This document shows, piece after piece, positions 17,410 to 26,048 of a DNA stretch of 64,000 bases. The DNA lies in contig CAYZWI010000013.1 of assembly GCA_964482205.1 (NCBI GenBank), forward strand, positions 36,829 to 100,828, in the 5' to 3' direction. Each line of letters starts with the position of its first letter. The stretch's first letter is position 1. The notes beneath the pieces are model-generated. The model ran no database searches, was not told the origin of the DNA, and was given only the letters and a program-made list of their open reading frames with translations. The translations under genes and the position numbers were made by a program. The stretch is from JAZDGX01 sp964482205 (GTDB lineage Bacteria; Eisenbacteria; RBG-16-71-46; CAIMUX01; WJJG01).

Positions 17410-18954
17410 ATGCAGTCTGATCGCTTCGCCGTTGCGCGAAACATCTTGATCTTCGCTTGTGTTTGCGCCGCCGGCTGGTTGTCTTCGGCGAGCGCGGCCA
17501 TGGACGCCGGGCAAGCGCCCGAGCTTCCCGACGCCTCCTTGATCATGCGCTTCGTCCGGCAGACTTCGATGGGCTACGCGGCGTTGGAGGCGGACAGCGC
17601 GCAGGTGGCGCTGCAGCGATTCGAGGAATTGGCGAGCCTCGTTCCCGAGAGTCCGCGCGCCCAGTACAACCTCGCCTGCGCCCAGGCGCGCCTCGGCCAG
17701 CTCGACGAGGCCCGCGCGGCGTTCGAGCGCGCGATCGATCTCGGGTACGCCGAGATCGAGGAAGCGGAGGAAGATCCCGACATCGCGCCCCTGCGCGCGC
17801 AGAAGTATTGGCCCGATCTTCTCGCGCGGATGCGCGGGAATCTCGAGAGCATGCGCTCCGCGCTCGCCGCCCAGCTCGCGCATCCCGCGGCCCAGGACGG
17901 TCCCGTCTTCACCGATCTCGATTCGCTCAACGCGCACTTCGGGGAAATGGAACGCCGCACGGGAGGGGCCGCGCGAATCTACGGCCGCCCCGACGTCTCC
18001 CGCATGCAGCTCGACATCTTGATGCGCAAGCTCGCGGCGCTCGATCGAATGCTGGCGAAAACGACCGACGATTCGCTCGCGCTGCCCATCCGCCTCGAAA
18101 TCCTGCGGACGCGCGCGGGCTTTGCGGATCTCGAGGAACGCCCGTGGACGGTGGGACGGGAGAGCGCGCTCGCGACGGCGCAGGACTTCCTCGCCCGCTA
18201 TCCGCAGAGCGAGGAGGCCACGGTGGCCGCGCTGTGGATCGCCCGCGCCAAATGGTATGGAAAGATGCGCGCGAAGATCGAGGAGACGCCCAAGCAGGAT
18301 TGCGAAACGGCCATCACGGAGCTGCGTTCGGTCGCCTCCTCCTATCCGCAAACGCCGGGCGGATGCCAGGCGCTCGCGGAGGCGATCCAGATCACCGCCG
18401 AAAGCAGCGCGCGTGACATGGACCGCGTGCGCCCGCTGTTCGAGGAGCTGGAAGCAGGGTGCAAGCTCGACCGCAATCTTCTCGGAGATCTCTATTACTC
18501 GATGAACGAGTATCGCCTGCAAGTGCACGGCGTGCCCGATTTCTCCGCCACCGACATCGACGGCCGCGAGTGGAAGCTCTCGGAGCTCAGAGGCAAGCCG
18601 GTGTTGCTCGATTTCTGGGCTACCTGGTGCGGTCCCTGCGTCGCCGAACTGCCGGCCGTCGTCCGGATGCGCAAGCAATATCCCGAATCGAAGCTCACGA
18701 TCCTCGGCATTTCGCTCGACCGCGGCGACCGGTTGACGGTGGACGCCTTTCGCGCGTGGATGGCGAAGAAGGGCATGGACTGGCCGCAGATCTTTGGTGG
18801 GGAAGGCTGGCAGGCGGCCTTGCCGAAGCTCTATCAAGTTTCCTCGATCCCCTTCCCGGTGCTCCTCGGTGCGGACGGGTCCGTGGTGGCCGCGGGCGAA
18901 GGCGCGCGCGGAAAGAAGCTGGAACAAAAGCTGGCGGAATTGTTGGGAAGCTGA
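17410..18954 (+). CDS. Exported TPR protein with C-terminal TlpA-type thioredoxin domain
   Basis: 514 residues. An N-terminal signal peptide (to about ASAA, residue 30) is followed by TPR-like helices (ALQRFEELASLVPESPRAQ, YNLACAQARLGQLDEARAAF) and a long alpha-helical middle. From about residue 375 there is an AhpC/TSA-TlpA thioredoxin fold with FSATDIDGREWKLSELRGK, the redox motif WATWCGPC and the cis-Pro motif SSIPFPVLL. It probably reduces or isomerises disulfides of exported proteins in the periplasm; the Cys-rich C10 protease upstream is a plausible client (inference). Fusion of a TPR scaffold and a thioredoxin is common in Bacteroidetes-like lineages. Confidence 0.82.
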   Translation: MQSDRFAVARNILIFACVCAAGWLSSASAAMDAGQAPELPDASLIMRFVRQTSMGYAALEADSAQVALQRFEELASLVPESPRAQYNLACAQARLGQLDEARAAFERAIDLGYAEIEEAEEDPDIAPLRAQKYWPDLLARMRGNLESMRSALAAQLAHPAAQDGPVFTDLDSLNAHFGEMERRTGGAARIYGRPDVSRMQLDILMRKLAALDRMLAKTTDDSLALPIRLEILRTRAGFADLEERPWTVGRESALATAQDFLARYPQSEEATVAALWIARAKWYGKMRAKIEETPKQDCETAITELRSVASSYPQTPGGCQALAEAIQITAESSARDMDRVRPLFEELEAGCKLDRNLLGDLYYSMNEYRLQVHGVPDFSATDIDGREWKLSELRGKPVLLDFWATWCGPCVAELPAVVRMRKQYPESKLTILGISLDRGDRLTVDAFRAWMAKKGMDWPQIFGGEGWQAALPKLYQVSSIPFPVLLGADGSVVAAGEGARGKKLEQKLAELLGS

Positions 18955-19036
18955 GATGGCACGGACGCCTCGGGCGTCATCGCGGACGCATGCGTGGCGA
19001 CACCGGCAGGGATTCGACAAATCAGGAGTGTGATCG

Positions 19037-20176
19037 ATGAGCGGATGGCATTCGAAAGACATCGGAGACGCGGTCACCGCGCAAGCGGCGCTGGCGGAGA
19101 TTCGAGAGGCGTTCGAGCGCGCTTACGGCGACGCCCCCCCTGCGGACAAGGCCCTCTTCACCCGGCATCTCAACCCGGGGGGCGTGCATTGCAGGGTCGT
19201 CGTCTACTTCCCTCCTTCGCTGGAGGAAATCGGCCGCCGATTCCATGCGGAGCCTTGTCCGCCGCCTGCGCGCGAAGGCTTGGACCTGCTCGTCGGAGAT
19301 CCGCGCGCGCGCGAATCGCTCTTCGAAGCGCGGCCGCACGACGACCGGCGCAAGTCGGTGTCGGAGGATTACGCGCGAGCCGTTGAGGGACCGGGTCCTT
19401 GCAGCTGCTGCTCGCCGGCACCCAAGGGAATCGTCGCCCGGCTCGCCGATTACAGCGATGAAGAGCTTGCCGCCTTGCCGCCCGAAGCGGTGGTGAACTC
19501 CTTTGGCTGCGGCAATCCCCTCGCCTTCTCCGAGGTCCGGCCGGGGGATGCGATCCTCGATCTCGGTTCGGGCGCGGGCATCGATCTCTTGCTGGCGGCG
19601 AAGAAGGCGGGGCCGGCCGGCAAGGTGATCGGCATCGACATGACCGACGCGATGATCGCGAAAGCGCGCGAGAACATCGACGCGGCCGGCTTGACGAATG
19701 TCGAAGTTCGCAAGGGGATCATCGAGGATCTGCCGGTCGAGGATGGAACGATCGACTGGGTGATCTCGAACTGCGTGATCAACCTCTCGCCGGAAAAGCC
19801 GCGCGTCTTTGCGGAAATCGCCCGCGTGCTCAAGCCGGGCGGGCGGATGCTGGTTTCCGACATCGTCGCCGAAGACCTACCGGCCGAGATCTTGGGCAAC
19901 CAGCGGCTCTACTCTTCTTGCCTCGCGGGAGCGATCGGCGAGCAGGCGTATCTCGAAGGCTTGCGCAAGGCCGGCATGGTGGATGTGGAAGTTCGCGACC
20001 GGCTCATCTACGGCGTCGCGGAGCTGGAAGCGTTCATCGGCTCGGAATTGCAGGAGGGAGAATCGGATTGCAGCTGCGGCGCGAGAGATGATCTGGCGAA
20101 GGGCTGGGCCCCGCGGCTGCAAGGCCGGGTCGCCAGCGTGAAGGTGTTCGCGCGCAAGCCGGGGGGATCCGATTAG
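19037..20176 (+). CDS. arsM: ArsM-type arsenite S-adenosylmethionine methyltransferase
   Basis: 379 residues. A central class I methyltransferase fold has the SAM motif LDLGSGAGIDLLLAAKK and GKVIGIDMTDAMI. The family's two catalytic/arsenic-binding Cys are present in NSFGCGNPLAF and WVISNCVINLSPEK. A further Cys cluster (CSCCSPAP near residue 120) and a C-terminal CSC lie where ArsM proteins have metalloid-binding Cys. The first 110 residues are an extra domain (GGVHCRVVVYFPP) that I do not recognise. It should methylate As(III); no arsR or efflux gene is next to it. CAGGAGTG precedes ATG 19037. Confidence 0.87.
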   Translation: MSGWHSKDIGDAVTAQAALAEIREAFERAYGDAPPADKALFTRHLNPGGVHCRVVVYFPPSLEEIGRRFHAEPCPPPAREGLDLLVGDPRARESLFEARPHDDRRKSVSEDYARAVEGPGPCSCCSPAPKGIVARLADYSDEELAALPPEAVVNSFGCGNPLAFSEVRPGDAILDLGSGAGIDLLLAAKKAGPAGKVIGIDMTDAMIAKARENIDAAGLTNVEVRKGIIEDLPVEDGTIDWVISNCVINLSPEKPRVFAEIARVLKPGGRMLVSDIVAEDLPAEILGNQRLYSSCLAGAIGEQAYLEGLRKAGMVDVEVRDRLIYGVAELEAFIGSELQEGESDCSCGARDDLAKGWAPRLQGRVASVKVFARKPGGSD

Positions 20177-20203
20177 CCCGACCTGGCCCGCGGGCGCAGG
20201 CCG

Positions 20204-21670
20204 TCACGCATTCCCGTTGCAGCTGCCGTTGCCATTCCCATTGCCGTTGCCGGGCGGGACGCAGTAATCGCCGTCGAAACAAGCGGTGCAGAGCTGGCAC
20301 TTCTCCAACCCCGTCGATTTCACGAGCCCTTCCAGCGAGAGATGCGCGAGCGAAGTCGGCCGTCCGATCACTTCGCGCACTTCCTCCGTGGATCGCGTCG
20401 CCGCGGCCAGCGTCGCGCGCTTCTTGGTCTCGATGCCGTAGAAGCAGGGGTGGCGATACGGCGGCGACGCGATGCGCGTGTGGATGCGGCGGGCCCCCAC
20501 GCTCCACAGGGAGCCGTTCACCACCCGCGTCACCAGCCCGCGCACGATCGAATCGTCCACCACGGTGACATCGTTGTCGCGCACGATGTCCGAGATGCAA
20601 TTGAACTTGAGCTGCGCGGCGAGCAAGCGCTCCTGCTCGGTGGATTGGATGAACGTGCGCAGCTGCTGGAAGTCGATGTCGAACGAGGGATTCTCGATGA
20701 CCGCGGAGACGAAGGGCACTTTCGCTTCGCGCGCATAGCCCATCGCGGCCGGAATCCCGCTCTTGGGAATGGGCGAAACGAGTCGGCAATCGGCGGGATG
20801 TTCTTGGAAGAGCCGCGCGCCCGCATTCATGCGATAGCTCTGAAACGACTTCCCCTGGAAGACGCTGTCGGGGCGCGAGAAGTAGACGATCTCGAAGAGG
20901 CAGAAGGCTTCCCGCCCCGCCGGTCGAACCTGAAAGGTCTCCACCCCGCGCGGACCGACCGCGACCACTTCGCCCGCGCCCACCATGCGCGACTCGATCT
21001 TCGCCGACGGGCCGAACAGAGGCATCGCAGCCGAGAAGGCGGCCGTTTCGGAGGCGAAGAGATAGTAACGTCCGGTCTGATCCTCGACCGTCGCGAAGAA
21101 GAGCGGCCGGATGCCGTGCGGATCGCGGAAGGCGAAGAGCCGGTCGTCGAATTCGGCCAGCACGAGCGAGGAGAAGGCGCCGTGCACATGGTCCATCACC
21201 TGCCCGATCGCATCGATCACATCCCGATTGCGGAGCGTGACCTGATAGTTGATCGAGGCGGCGATGAGCTCGGCGTCGTTCTCGGTGTAGGTGCGGATGT
21301 TGTGCTGATCGAGGAAGTGCCGCTGCTCCGACATGTTGACGACGTCGCCGTTCGAGACGATCGCGATCTTGCCGTGAATGCTTTGCGCGTAGTGCGGCTG
21401 CGCGTTTCGCCGCGAAGGCACGCCCTGGGTTGCGTACCGCACATGAGCGATCCAGGCATCGCCGTGGAGATCGTCGAATTCCGCGCCCTGGAAGACCTCG
21501 CGGATCTTGCCTCTGCCCTTCTCGACTTCCACCAGTCCCCGGCCGGGCCCGGTGATCTGCAGGCACGCGAGACCGCAGGCATCCTGCCCGCGGTGCTGCT
21601 CGGCCCAGATGCCCGTCTTCGTGATCTGCTTGCCGTTGGGATGCCCGAAGGCCCCGAATACTCCGCACAT
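20204..21670 (-). CDS. purF: Amidophosphoribosyltransferase-like protein (PurF) with altered PRPP loop
   Basis: 488 residues. The N-terminal Ntn glutaminase has the nucleophile Cys2 (MCGVFGAFG), HRGQDACG and HVRYATQG. The PRTase domain contains FSRPDSVFQG and VVDDSIVRG, and the C-terminal Cys group (CQLCTACF) matches the [4Fe-4S] ligands of B. subtilis-type enzymes. In PurF the PRPP loop normally continues DDSIVRGTTSR; here it reads DDSIVRGLVTR, replacing the two Thr that contact pyrophosphate. The next segment (ETKKRATLAAATR) is also unusual. The protein ends in an Asn-Gly repeat tail. It may be a functional variant, the first enzyme of purine synthesis, or a paralog with another role. Convergent with arsM, 27 bp apart. 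Confidence 0.8.
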   Translation of the reverse strand: MCGVFGAFGHPNGKQITKTGIWAEQHRGQDACGLACLQITGPGRGLVEVEKGRGKIREVFQGAEFDDLHGDAWIAHVRYATQGVPSRRNAQPHYAQSIHGKIAIVSNGDVVNMSEQRHFLDQHNIRTYTENDAELIAASINYQVTLRNRDVIDAIGQVMDHVHGAFSSLVLAEFDDRLFAFRDPHGIRPLFFATVEDQTGRYYLFASETAAFSAAMPLFGPSAKIESRMVGAGEVVAVGPRGVETFQVRPAGREAFCLFEIVYFSRPDSVFQGKSFQSYRMNAGARLFQEHPADCRLVSPIPKSGIPAAMGYAREAKVPFVSAVIENPSFDIDFQQLRTFIQSTEQERLLAAQLKFNCISDIVRDNDVTVVDDSIVRGLVTRVVNGSLWSVGARRIHTRIASPPYRHPCFYGIETKKRATLAAATRSTEEVREVIGRPTSLAHLSLEGLVKSTGLEKCQLCTACFDGDYCVPPGNGNGNGNGSCNGNA

Positions 21671-21685
21671 CTTTGCCTCGAAGCG

Positions 21686-22069
21686 CTACTTGTTCCCGGC
21701 GGATTCCTGGCCGTGCTCGGTAGTGTTGAAGGTGTAGGAAGCGACCCTGCCCTGGTCGTCGAAGCGCAGCACCAGATCCTGCGTGCTCGCCTGCCCGAAG
21801 AGCCGGTAGCGATATTTGCCGTAGGTCCAGGTGCGGCGGCCGTCCTCGATGCCGACCCGCCACGGCTCGCCGAACATCCGCAGGATCTCGTCCTGGGTGG
21901 TTTCGTTCAGGCGAATGTGGTCCACCTGGTTGACGGGGAAATCGCGACCGACCGTGGCGCACCCGGACGGCATCGAGAGGATCAGCGCCGCGCCCAACAG
22001 ACACGCGCTAAGAGCGACGAGGCTTCCGGCGTGGAAAGCCCGGACGGCGGGAAACGGCGGAATGCGCAT
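21686..22069 (-). CDS. BamE/OmlA-like (SmpA domain) lipoprotein
   Basis: 127 residues; the ATG at 22069 follows AAGGAGG on the minus strand. A hydrophobic leader ends in LSMPSGC, a probable lipobox. The rest matches the SmpA/OmlA fold: IRLNETTQDEILRMFGEPW, then a beta-rich segment with WTYGKYRYR. BamE-type lipoproteins help assemble outer-membrane proteins, but many stand-alone proteins share the fold. It ends 15 bp before the purF-like gene, so the two are probably co-transcribed. Confidence 0.7.
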   Translation of the reverse strand: MRIPPFPAVRAFHAGSLVALSACLLGAALILSMPSGCATVGRDFPVNQVDHIRLNETTQDEILRMFGEPWRVGIEDGRRTWTYGKYRYRLFGQASTQDLVLRFDDQGRVASYTFNTTEHGQESAGNK

Positions 22070-22378
22070 GGAACCTCCTTGCATTCGCGGGAGACGACCG
22101 GCCGCGCCGCCGACGAGAAAACGCGCGAGCACGACTGGTAACGGCATCGCAGGCCAGGCACAAGGGAAAAACCCGGGCGGCTTTTCAAAAGGTCCCCGAA
22201 GCCCGCGCCCGGTTTCAGGCCGGAGGGCGGAATCGACCGGGAAGCGGCATGATCCGCGACCGGCCCACGCGGGGCTTCCCCAGTGGATTCCCTGCACGAG
22301 CTCAGGCCGAGGGTACTCCGGCTTTGCAGAGCCGGCGGCCGAGAACCGGTGACGAACCCAGGCAGTGGGAGCGATGCG

Positions 22379-22465
22379 ATGAAGCCGAGCAAGGAACCTC
22401 TCGCCTCGTACCGCGGCAAGCGGCATTTCGAGAAGACGCCCGAGCCGCACGGCGAGCGCGGCGCC
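22379..22465 (+). pseudogene. Fragment of a LigD-type 3'-phosphoesterase/DNA ligase D gene
   Basis: After GTGGGAG and ATG 22379 the frame begins KPSKEPLASY, then KRHFEKTPEPHGE. This matches the start of the LigD phosphoesterase domain, whose usual pattern is PLAxYxxKRxFxxTPEPxG. The conserved continuation (QKHxARxLHYDxRLE) is absent in all three frames; the open frame runs on as low-complexity sequence into the 3' end of the glycosyltransferase on the other strand. I read it as a gene cut off after about 28 codons. The rest of the 485-bp space 22070-22554 holds no other gene; an inverted repeat ATCCGCCT/AGGCGGAT (22511-22551) may act as a terminator. Confidence 0.5.
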
Positions 22466-22554
22466 GCGCGCGCGCACGCCGGCCGACTCGCCCAAGAAAC
22501 GGGCGAAGACATCCGCCTCAAGATCCTGAGGTGTCGTCCTCGTAGGCGGATGGC

Positions 22555-23685
22555 TCAACCCTGCAACGATTGCAGGATGACCGCTTGGGTCTCCGCGACC
22601 ACGCGCTCGATCGAGAAGCACTCGAGAATCCGTTGGCGCGCGGCTTTGCCGGCCGCGCGCCGTTTCGTCTCATCGGACGAGTACTCGATCATCGCGCGGG
22701 CGAGAGCGGCGGGATCGGCGGGCGGCACGAGTTGCCCGTCGACGCCGTCGCGCACGAGCTCGTGCAAGGCGCCCACGCGCGTCGCGACCACGGGAATCTC
22801 GAGCGCCATCGCCTCCATTTGCGAAAGCGGCAGCGTTTCCACGCGCGGATAGGAGGCGAGCACGGAGAGATCGAGCACGGGAAGAATGCGCGCGACATCC
22901 TGGCGCAGCCCGAGAAAGCGCACCGCTTCGGTCAAGCCCAGGGACCGCGACAGCGACTCGAGCTCCGCCCGCCGGATGCCATCTCCCATGCTCAAGAACA
23001 GCGCCTGCGGAAATTCGCGCAGCACCATGGCCGCCGCGTGGAGAAAATGCTCGTGGCCTTTCTCCGGCCGCAGCATGGCGAGAATGCCGATCACCGGAGC
23101 GCGTTCCGGCGCGATCCCGAGCGTCGCGCGCGCCTCCTCTTTGGACGGCAGGCGCGCGGGATCGAGAACGGGAATTCCGTTTCGAATGACGACGATCTTG
23201 CGCGGATCGATGCCTTCCTGTTGAACGAGATACTCTCGTTGGGTCTCGGCGATCGAGAGAAAGCGATGGATCCCGCCCGCGACCCAGCGCATCGGGCGCG
23301 GGATGCTCTCCTTCCCCCATTGTCCGGTCGTGTGCACGGCGACGAGCACCGGGATGTGTCCCGCGAGACGCGCGGCCAGCGTGCCCACGACCACACCATT
23401 GGTGTGATCGAGGCAGTAGAGCAGCCGAATGCCGCGCGCGCGCAGAAGCCGGGCGAGGGAGAGCGGCGCCCACGGCGCGGGAGGCTTGCCGGGCGCGAGT
23501 TGCGCGTCGTAGGGCAATCCGCCGGAGATGAGCTCCTCGCCGAGCGGCCCGGGCTCGCGCAGGAAGAAGAGCCGCGGCGCGAATCGCGCGCGGTCCAGGT
23601 GCAGAATCAGGTGTTGCAGCTGGCGCTCGGCGCCGCCGGTCACGAGCGTCGATACGAGAAAGCCGATGGGAATGGGATCCGCCAT
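22555..23685 (-). CDS. Family 4-like glycosyltransferase
   Basis: 376 residues, a GT-B fold. The N-terminal half has the GT4 acceptor-side signature STLVTGGAERQL and HTTGQWGKE; the C-terminal half has IRNGIP, LRPEKGHEHFL and the E-x7-E nucleotide-sugar motif in RVETLPLSQMEAMALEIPVVAT. It should move a sugar from a nucleotide donor to a lipid or polysaccharide at the cytoplasmic face of the membrane. The start at 23685 is chosen because GAGGG lies ten bases upstream; ATG 23694 is possible but too close to that site. No other sugar genes adjoin it, so the product cannot be guessed. Confidence 0.85.
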   Translation of the reverse strand: MADPIPIGFLVSTLVTGGAERQLQHLILHLDRARFAPRLFFLREPGPLGEELISGGLPYDAQLAPGKPPAPWAPLSLARLLRARGIRLLYCLDHTNGVVVGTLAARLAGHIPVLVAVHTTGQWGKESIPRPMRWVAGGIHRFLSIAETQREYLVQQEGIDPRKIVVIRNGIPVLDPARLPSKEEARATLGIAPERAPVIGILAMLRPEKGHEHFLHAAAMVLREFPQALFLSMGDGIRRAELESLSRSLGLTEAVRFLGLRQDVARILPVLDLSVLASYPRVETLPLSQMEAMALEIPVVATRVGALHELVRDGVDGQLVPPADPAALARAMIEYSSDETKRRAAGKAARQRILECFSIERVVAETQAVILQSLQG

Positions 23686-23718
23686 GCGCCGCATGCCCTC
23701 ATGAATGCGAGAAGCGCG

Positions 23719-23747
23719 AGAGTATCCGCGGGCGTGCGGAGCGTCAA
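23719..23747 (-). promoter_or_regulatory. Promoter of the glycosyltransferase gene
   Basis: On the minus strand TTGACG (23747-23742), a 17-nt spacer and TACTCT (23724-23719). Transcription would begin near 23712, about 27 nt before the start codon. Confidence 0.45.
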
Positions 23748-23788
23748 GGCCGGCGGCCGCGAGAGCGACGAGAGCCCGGACACGCGCC

Positions 23789-25846
23789 TCAGCGCACGAG
23801 CGCGATCCGTGCGATCGCGGATGACGGTCCGGCCTCGAGCGCAAGCCAGTAGATGCCCGAGGGAGCGCTGCGGCGGCGCGCGTCGCGGCCGTCCCACACG
23901 ATCTCGACGCCTTCCCCGCTGCCGAAGCCTTCGGCCAGGCACACGACCCGCCGTCCGGTCGCATCGAAGATGTCGAGCGTGAAGCGCCGGCCGGAGGGCA
24001 GCGCGTACCGCAAGGTCACGCTCTCGCGATGAGGCGCTGATCCTTGCACCACGAGAGCAGCGGGCCGCAGGCCGAGAGCCGCCTCCGACGGCGCGCTCTC
24101 GCCGCACGCGTTGCGCGCCGCCACGCGGTACTCGTGCTCACTACCCGGTTTCACGCGGGCATCCTCGAAGCTGGTCGCATTCGAGTCGGCGAGCGCGAAG
24201 CGGGCGCCGTCGCGAAAGATGACGAAGGCCGACGCATCTTCGTTGTCGTCGCGCCAGGTAACGATCACCGCGGCGGGCCGGTCGCGGCTCGCGCGACAAT
24301 CGGCGGGAGGGGACGGCCAATCCGAAGCGAGCACGAGGTCGCGTTCCTCGCGCACACTCTCGCCCCAGGAATTGCGCGCCGTGAGCCGCACCGAGTAGCG
24401 CCCCGCCTGGGGAAAGGCCCAGTGCGGATCGCGCTCCCGGCTGTCGACGATGCCGTCGGCGTCGAAGTCCCACTCCCAGCGGTTCGGCCCGTGCAGGCTC
24501 GCATCCTGAAACGCGAGCGCGAGAGGCGCGCAACCCTCGCTGCGATCGAGCGTCCACGCGGCGACCGGCGCGCGTTCGATCTGAACTCCGTGCAGGAAAT
24601 CGTAGGCTTGCATCGCGAGGCGCTCTTCGAGAGCGAGCATGTCGGAAGCGTTCCAGGCAGGCAGGCGCGCGGGATCAGGGGCGCCCGTGACCGACGCGGC
24701 GCCGGCGCCCGGGCTCTGCGCCTCGCGTGCCTCGCCGCGCCAGCTCGCGAGCGCACTCTCGCCCGCTTGCAGGATCGCATCCTCGGTCTCGAAGAGCGCA
24801 GTCCAATAGCCTCCTCCCGAACCGTCGAGCAATTGATAGCTGTCGGCCAGGGTCGTGCTCCCGCTCTCGTGTATCATCGCCGCACGCAGACGGGCCGCCT
24901 CCAGCCAGAGCGGCGCACGCGTACCCACGTGAGCCGCGGCGGGAGCCGGGCCGACCGGCCAGTACGGCACGGCGCAGGCGGCGATCGGATTGCCGAGCAG
25001 CGTCCACATCGTGGTGAGCGCGGCGGGTTCATCCGGCATCACGCCTTGAATGACGACCGCGGATACCGAAGACGAGCGGCAGATGCTTCGCCCGCAATCG
25101 ATGTACCCGTGCGGCCAGGCGGCGCGCTCGCGCCCGTCGTACGGAATCGCGAACCCTTGCGCGGATGCGTCGGAGAAGTCGCGCATCTGGCTGCGCAAGA
25201 TCCCGCGCACATCGAGGCGTCCTGCGGCCACCATCGCGGAGATCAATTGCACGCTGCGGTCGTAGCGCTCGCGCCCTTGCGAGCCGCCGGTCGCAAACGA
25301 GAAGTTCGTGCGCACGACGAAGCCTGCGTTTTCCGGAGAAGGATCGTAGCGGGCGTAGCCGTCCGGCCAGACCTCGAACATCGCGGCCGCGCCGCGCCGG
25401 TCGATCACGCCGAAATTGCCGAGCGTGGAGCGGCCGGTCGCATTCGTGCTGTCGAGCAAGGCGAAGAATTCATCGAGATCGGCGCAGGAGCCGAGCGCGC
25501 GTGTGATGAGTTCGCCGTTTCCCAGGTCGGCCTTTCGGTCGTAGGCCGGATAGGTGTAGGAATTGACGATCGCGAAGCCCGCCTGATTGACGCCCATCCA
25601 GGCGGTCTCGCGCTCGGCGGAATTGACGACGGCAAGATACGGGAGCGCGCTCGAGGAGTCGTAGACGACCGCGTTCGAGATCTGCTCCTCGAGGTCGCGC
25701 GTCTTCCACAGCAGCGGGCGGCCATCCGCGGTCGCCGCGCCGGATGCGACCCCGATGGTGCACGCGCGGCTGGGAGAAAAGACCGAAGCGAGAGCGAAGG
25801 CGCCGAAGAGCAGGAGGACCAGCACGCGCCGGCTCCCCGCGCGCAT
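23789..25846 (-). CDS. Secreted Ntn-type amidohydrolase with PKD-like, FnIII-like and C-terminal sorting domains
   Basis: 685 residues from ATG 25846. The signal peptide ends SRA just before CTIGVASG, so cleavage would expose an N-terminal Cys, as in the linear-amide C-N hydrolases (penicillin V acylase/C45-like). Supporting motifs are GRPLLWKTRD, WMGVNQAGFAIVNS and LGNFGVIDRRGAAAMFE. After about residue 460 there is a PKD-like domain (WEWDFDADGIVDS, GRYSVRLTARNSWG), then a fibronectin III-like domain and a FlgD-like sorting domain (LDIFDATGRRVVCL, WDGRDARRR, PSGIYWLAL). The substrate is unknown. An upstream in-frame ATG at 25954 would put 36 extra residues before the signal peptide and is unlikely. 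Confidence 0.75.
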   Translation of the reverse strand: MRAGSRRVLVLLLFGAFALASVFSPSRACTIGVASGAATADGRPLLWKTRDLEEQISNAVVYDSSSALPYLAVVNSAERETAWMGVNQAGFAIVNSYTYPAYDRKADLGNGELITRALGSCADLDEFFALLDSTNATGRSTLGNFGVIDRRGAAAMFEVWPDGYARYDPSPENAGFVVRTNFSFATGGSQGRERYDRSVQLISAMVAAGRLDVRGILRSQMRDFSDASAQGFAIPYDGRERAAWPHGYIDCGRSICRSSSVSAVVIQGVMPDEPAALTTMWTLLGNPIAACAVPYWPVGPAPAAAHVGTRAPLWLEAARLRAAMIHESGSTTLADSYQLLDGSGGGYWTALFETEDAILQAGESALASWRGEAREAQSPGAGAASVTGAPDPARLPAWNASDMLALEERLAMQAYDFLHGVQIERAPVAAWTLDRSEGCAPLALAFQDASLHGPNRWEWDFDADGIVDSRERDPHWAFPQAGRYSVRLTARNSWGESVREERDLVLASDWPSPPADCRASRDRPAAVIVTWRDDNEDASAFVIFRDGARFALADSNATSFEDARVKPGSEHEYRVAARNACGESAPSEAALGLRPAALVVQGSAPHRESVTLRYALPSGRRFTLDIFDATGRRVVCLAEGFGSGEGVEIVWDGRDARRRSAPSGIYWLALEAGPSSAIARIALVR

Positions 25847-25965
25847 CCGTTCCCGCGAAAACCAACCGCGGCCGATTCCCTCCTTCTCGGAGAGAATCGC
25901 CCTTCCTGGGCGGTTGCCGATGCGGATTTCCCGGGGCGTGAACGACGACAGCATAGGTGCGAACG

Positions 25966-25995
25966 ACGATAGCGACTTTGCAGGCGCGGCGTCAA
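25966..25995 (-). promoter_or_regulatory. Promoter of the secreted amidohydrolase gene
   Basis: Minus-strand TTGACG (25995-25990), an 18-nt spacer and TATCGT (25971-25966). Two copies of a GAACGACGAyAGC motif lie across the -10 and start region (25941-25973), which could be an operator. The 564-bp space 25847-26410 otherwise holds only the Hsp20 remnant. Confidence 0.45.
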
Positions 25996-26048
25996 GGCGC
26001 GGCCGTGCATCGCGGCCTGATCGATGACCGGCGGCGCGACCGCCGCGC

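Noticed and set aside
8478..19077. Very long open frames on the minus strand opposite the formate dehydrogenase, NuoEF and protease genes
   Set aside because: They are antisense to well-supported genes, have no recognisable domains and low-complexity His/Arg/Ala-rich composition typical of GC-rich shadow frames.
19395..19425. Cys-rich CSCCSPAP stretch in the ArsM-like protein as an Fe-S or Sec site
   Set aside because: No TGA is present, and ArsM proteins often carry extra metalloid-binding Cys; the catalytic Cys are elsewhere.
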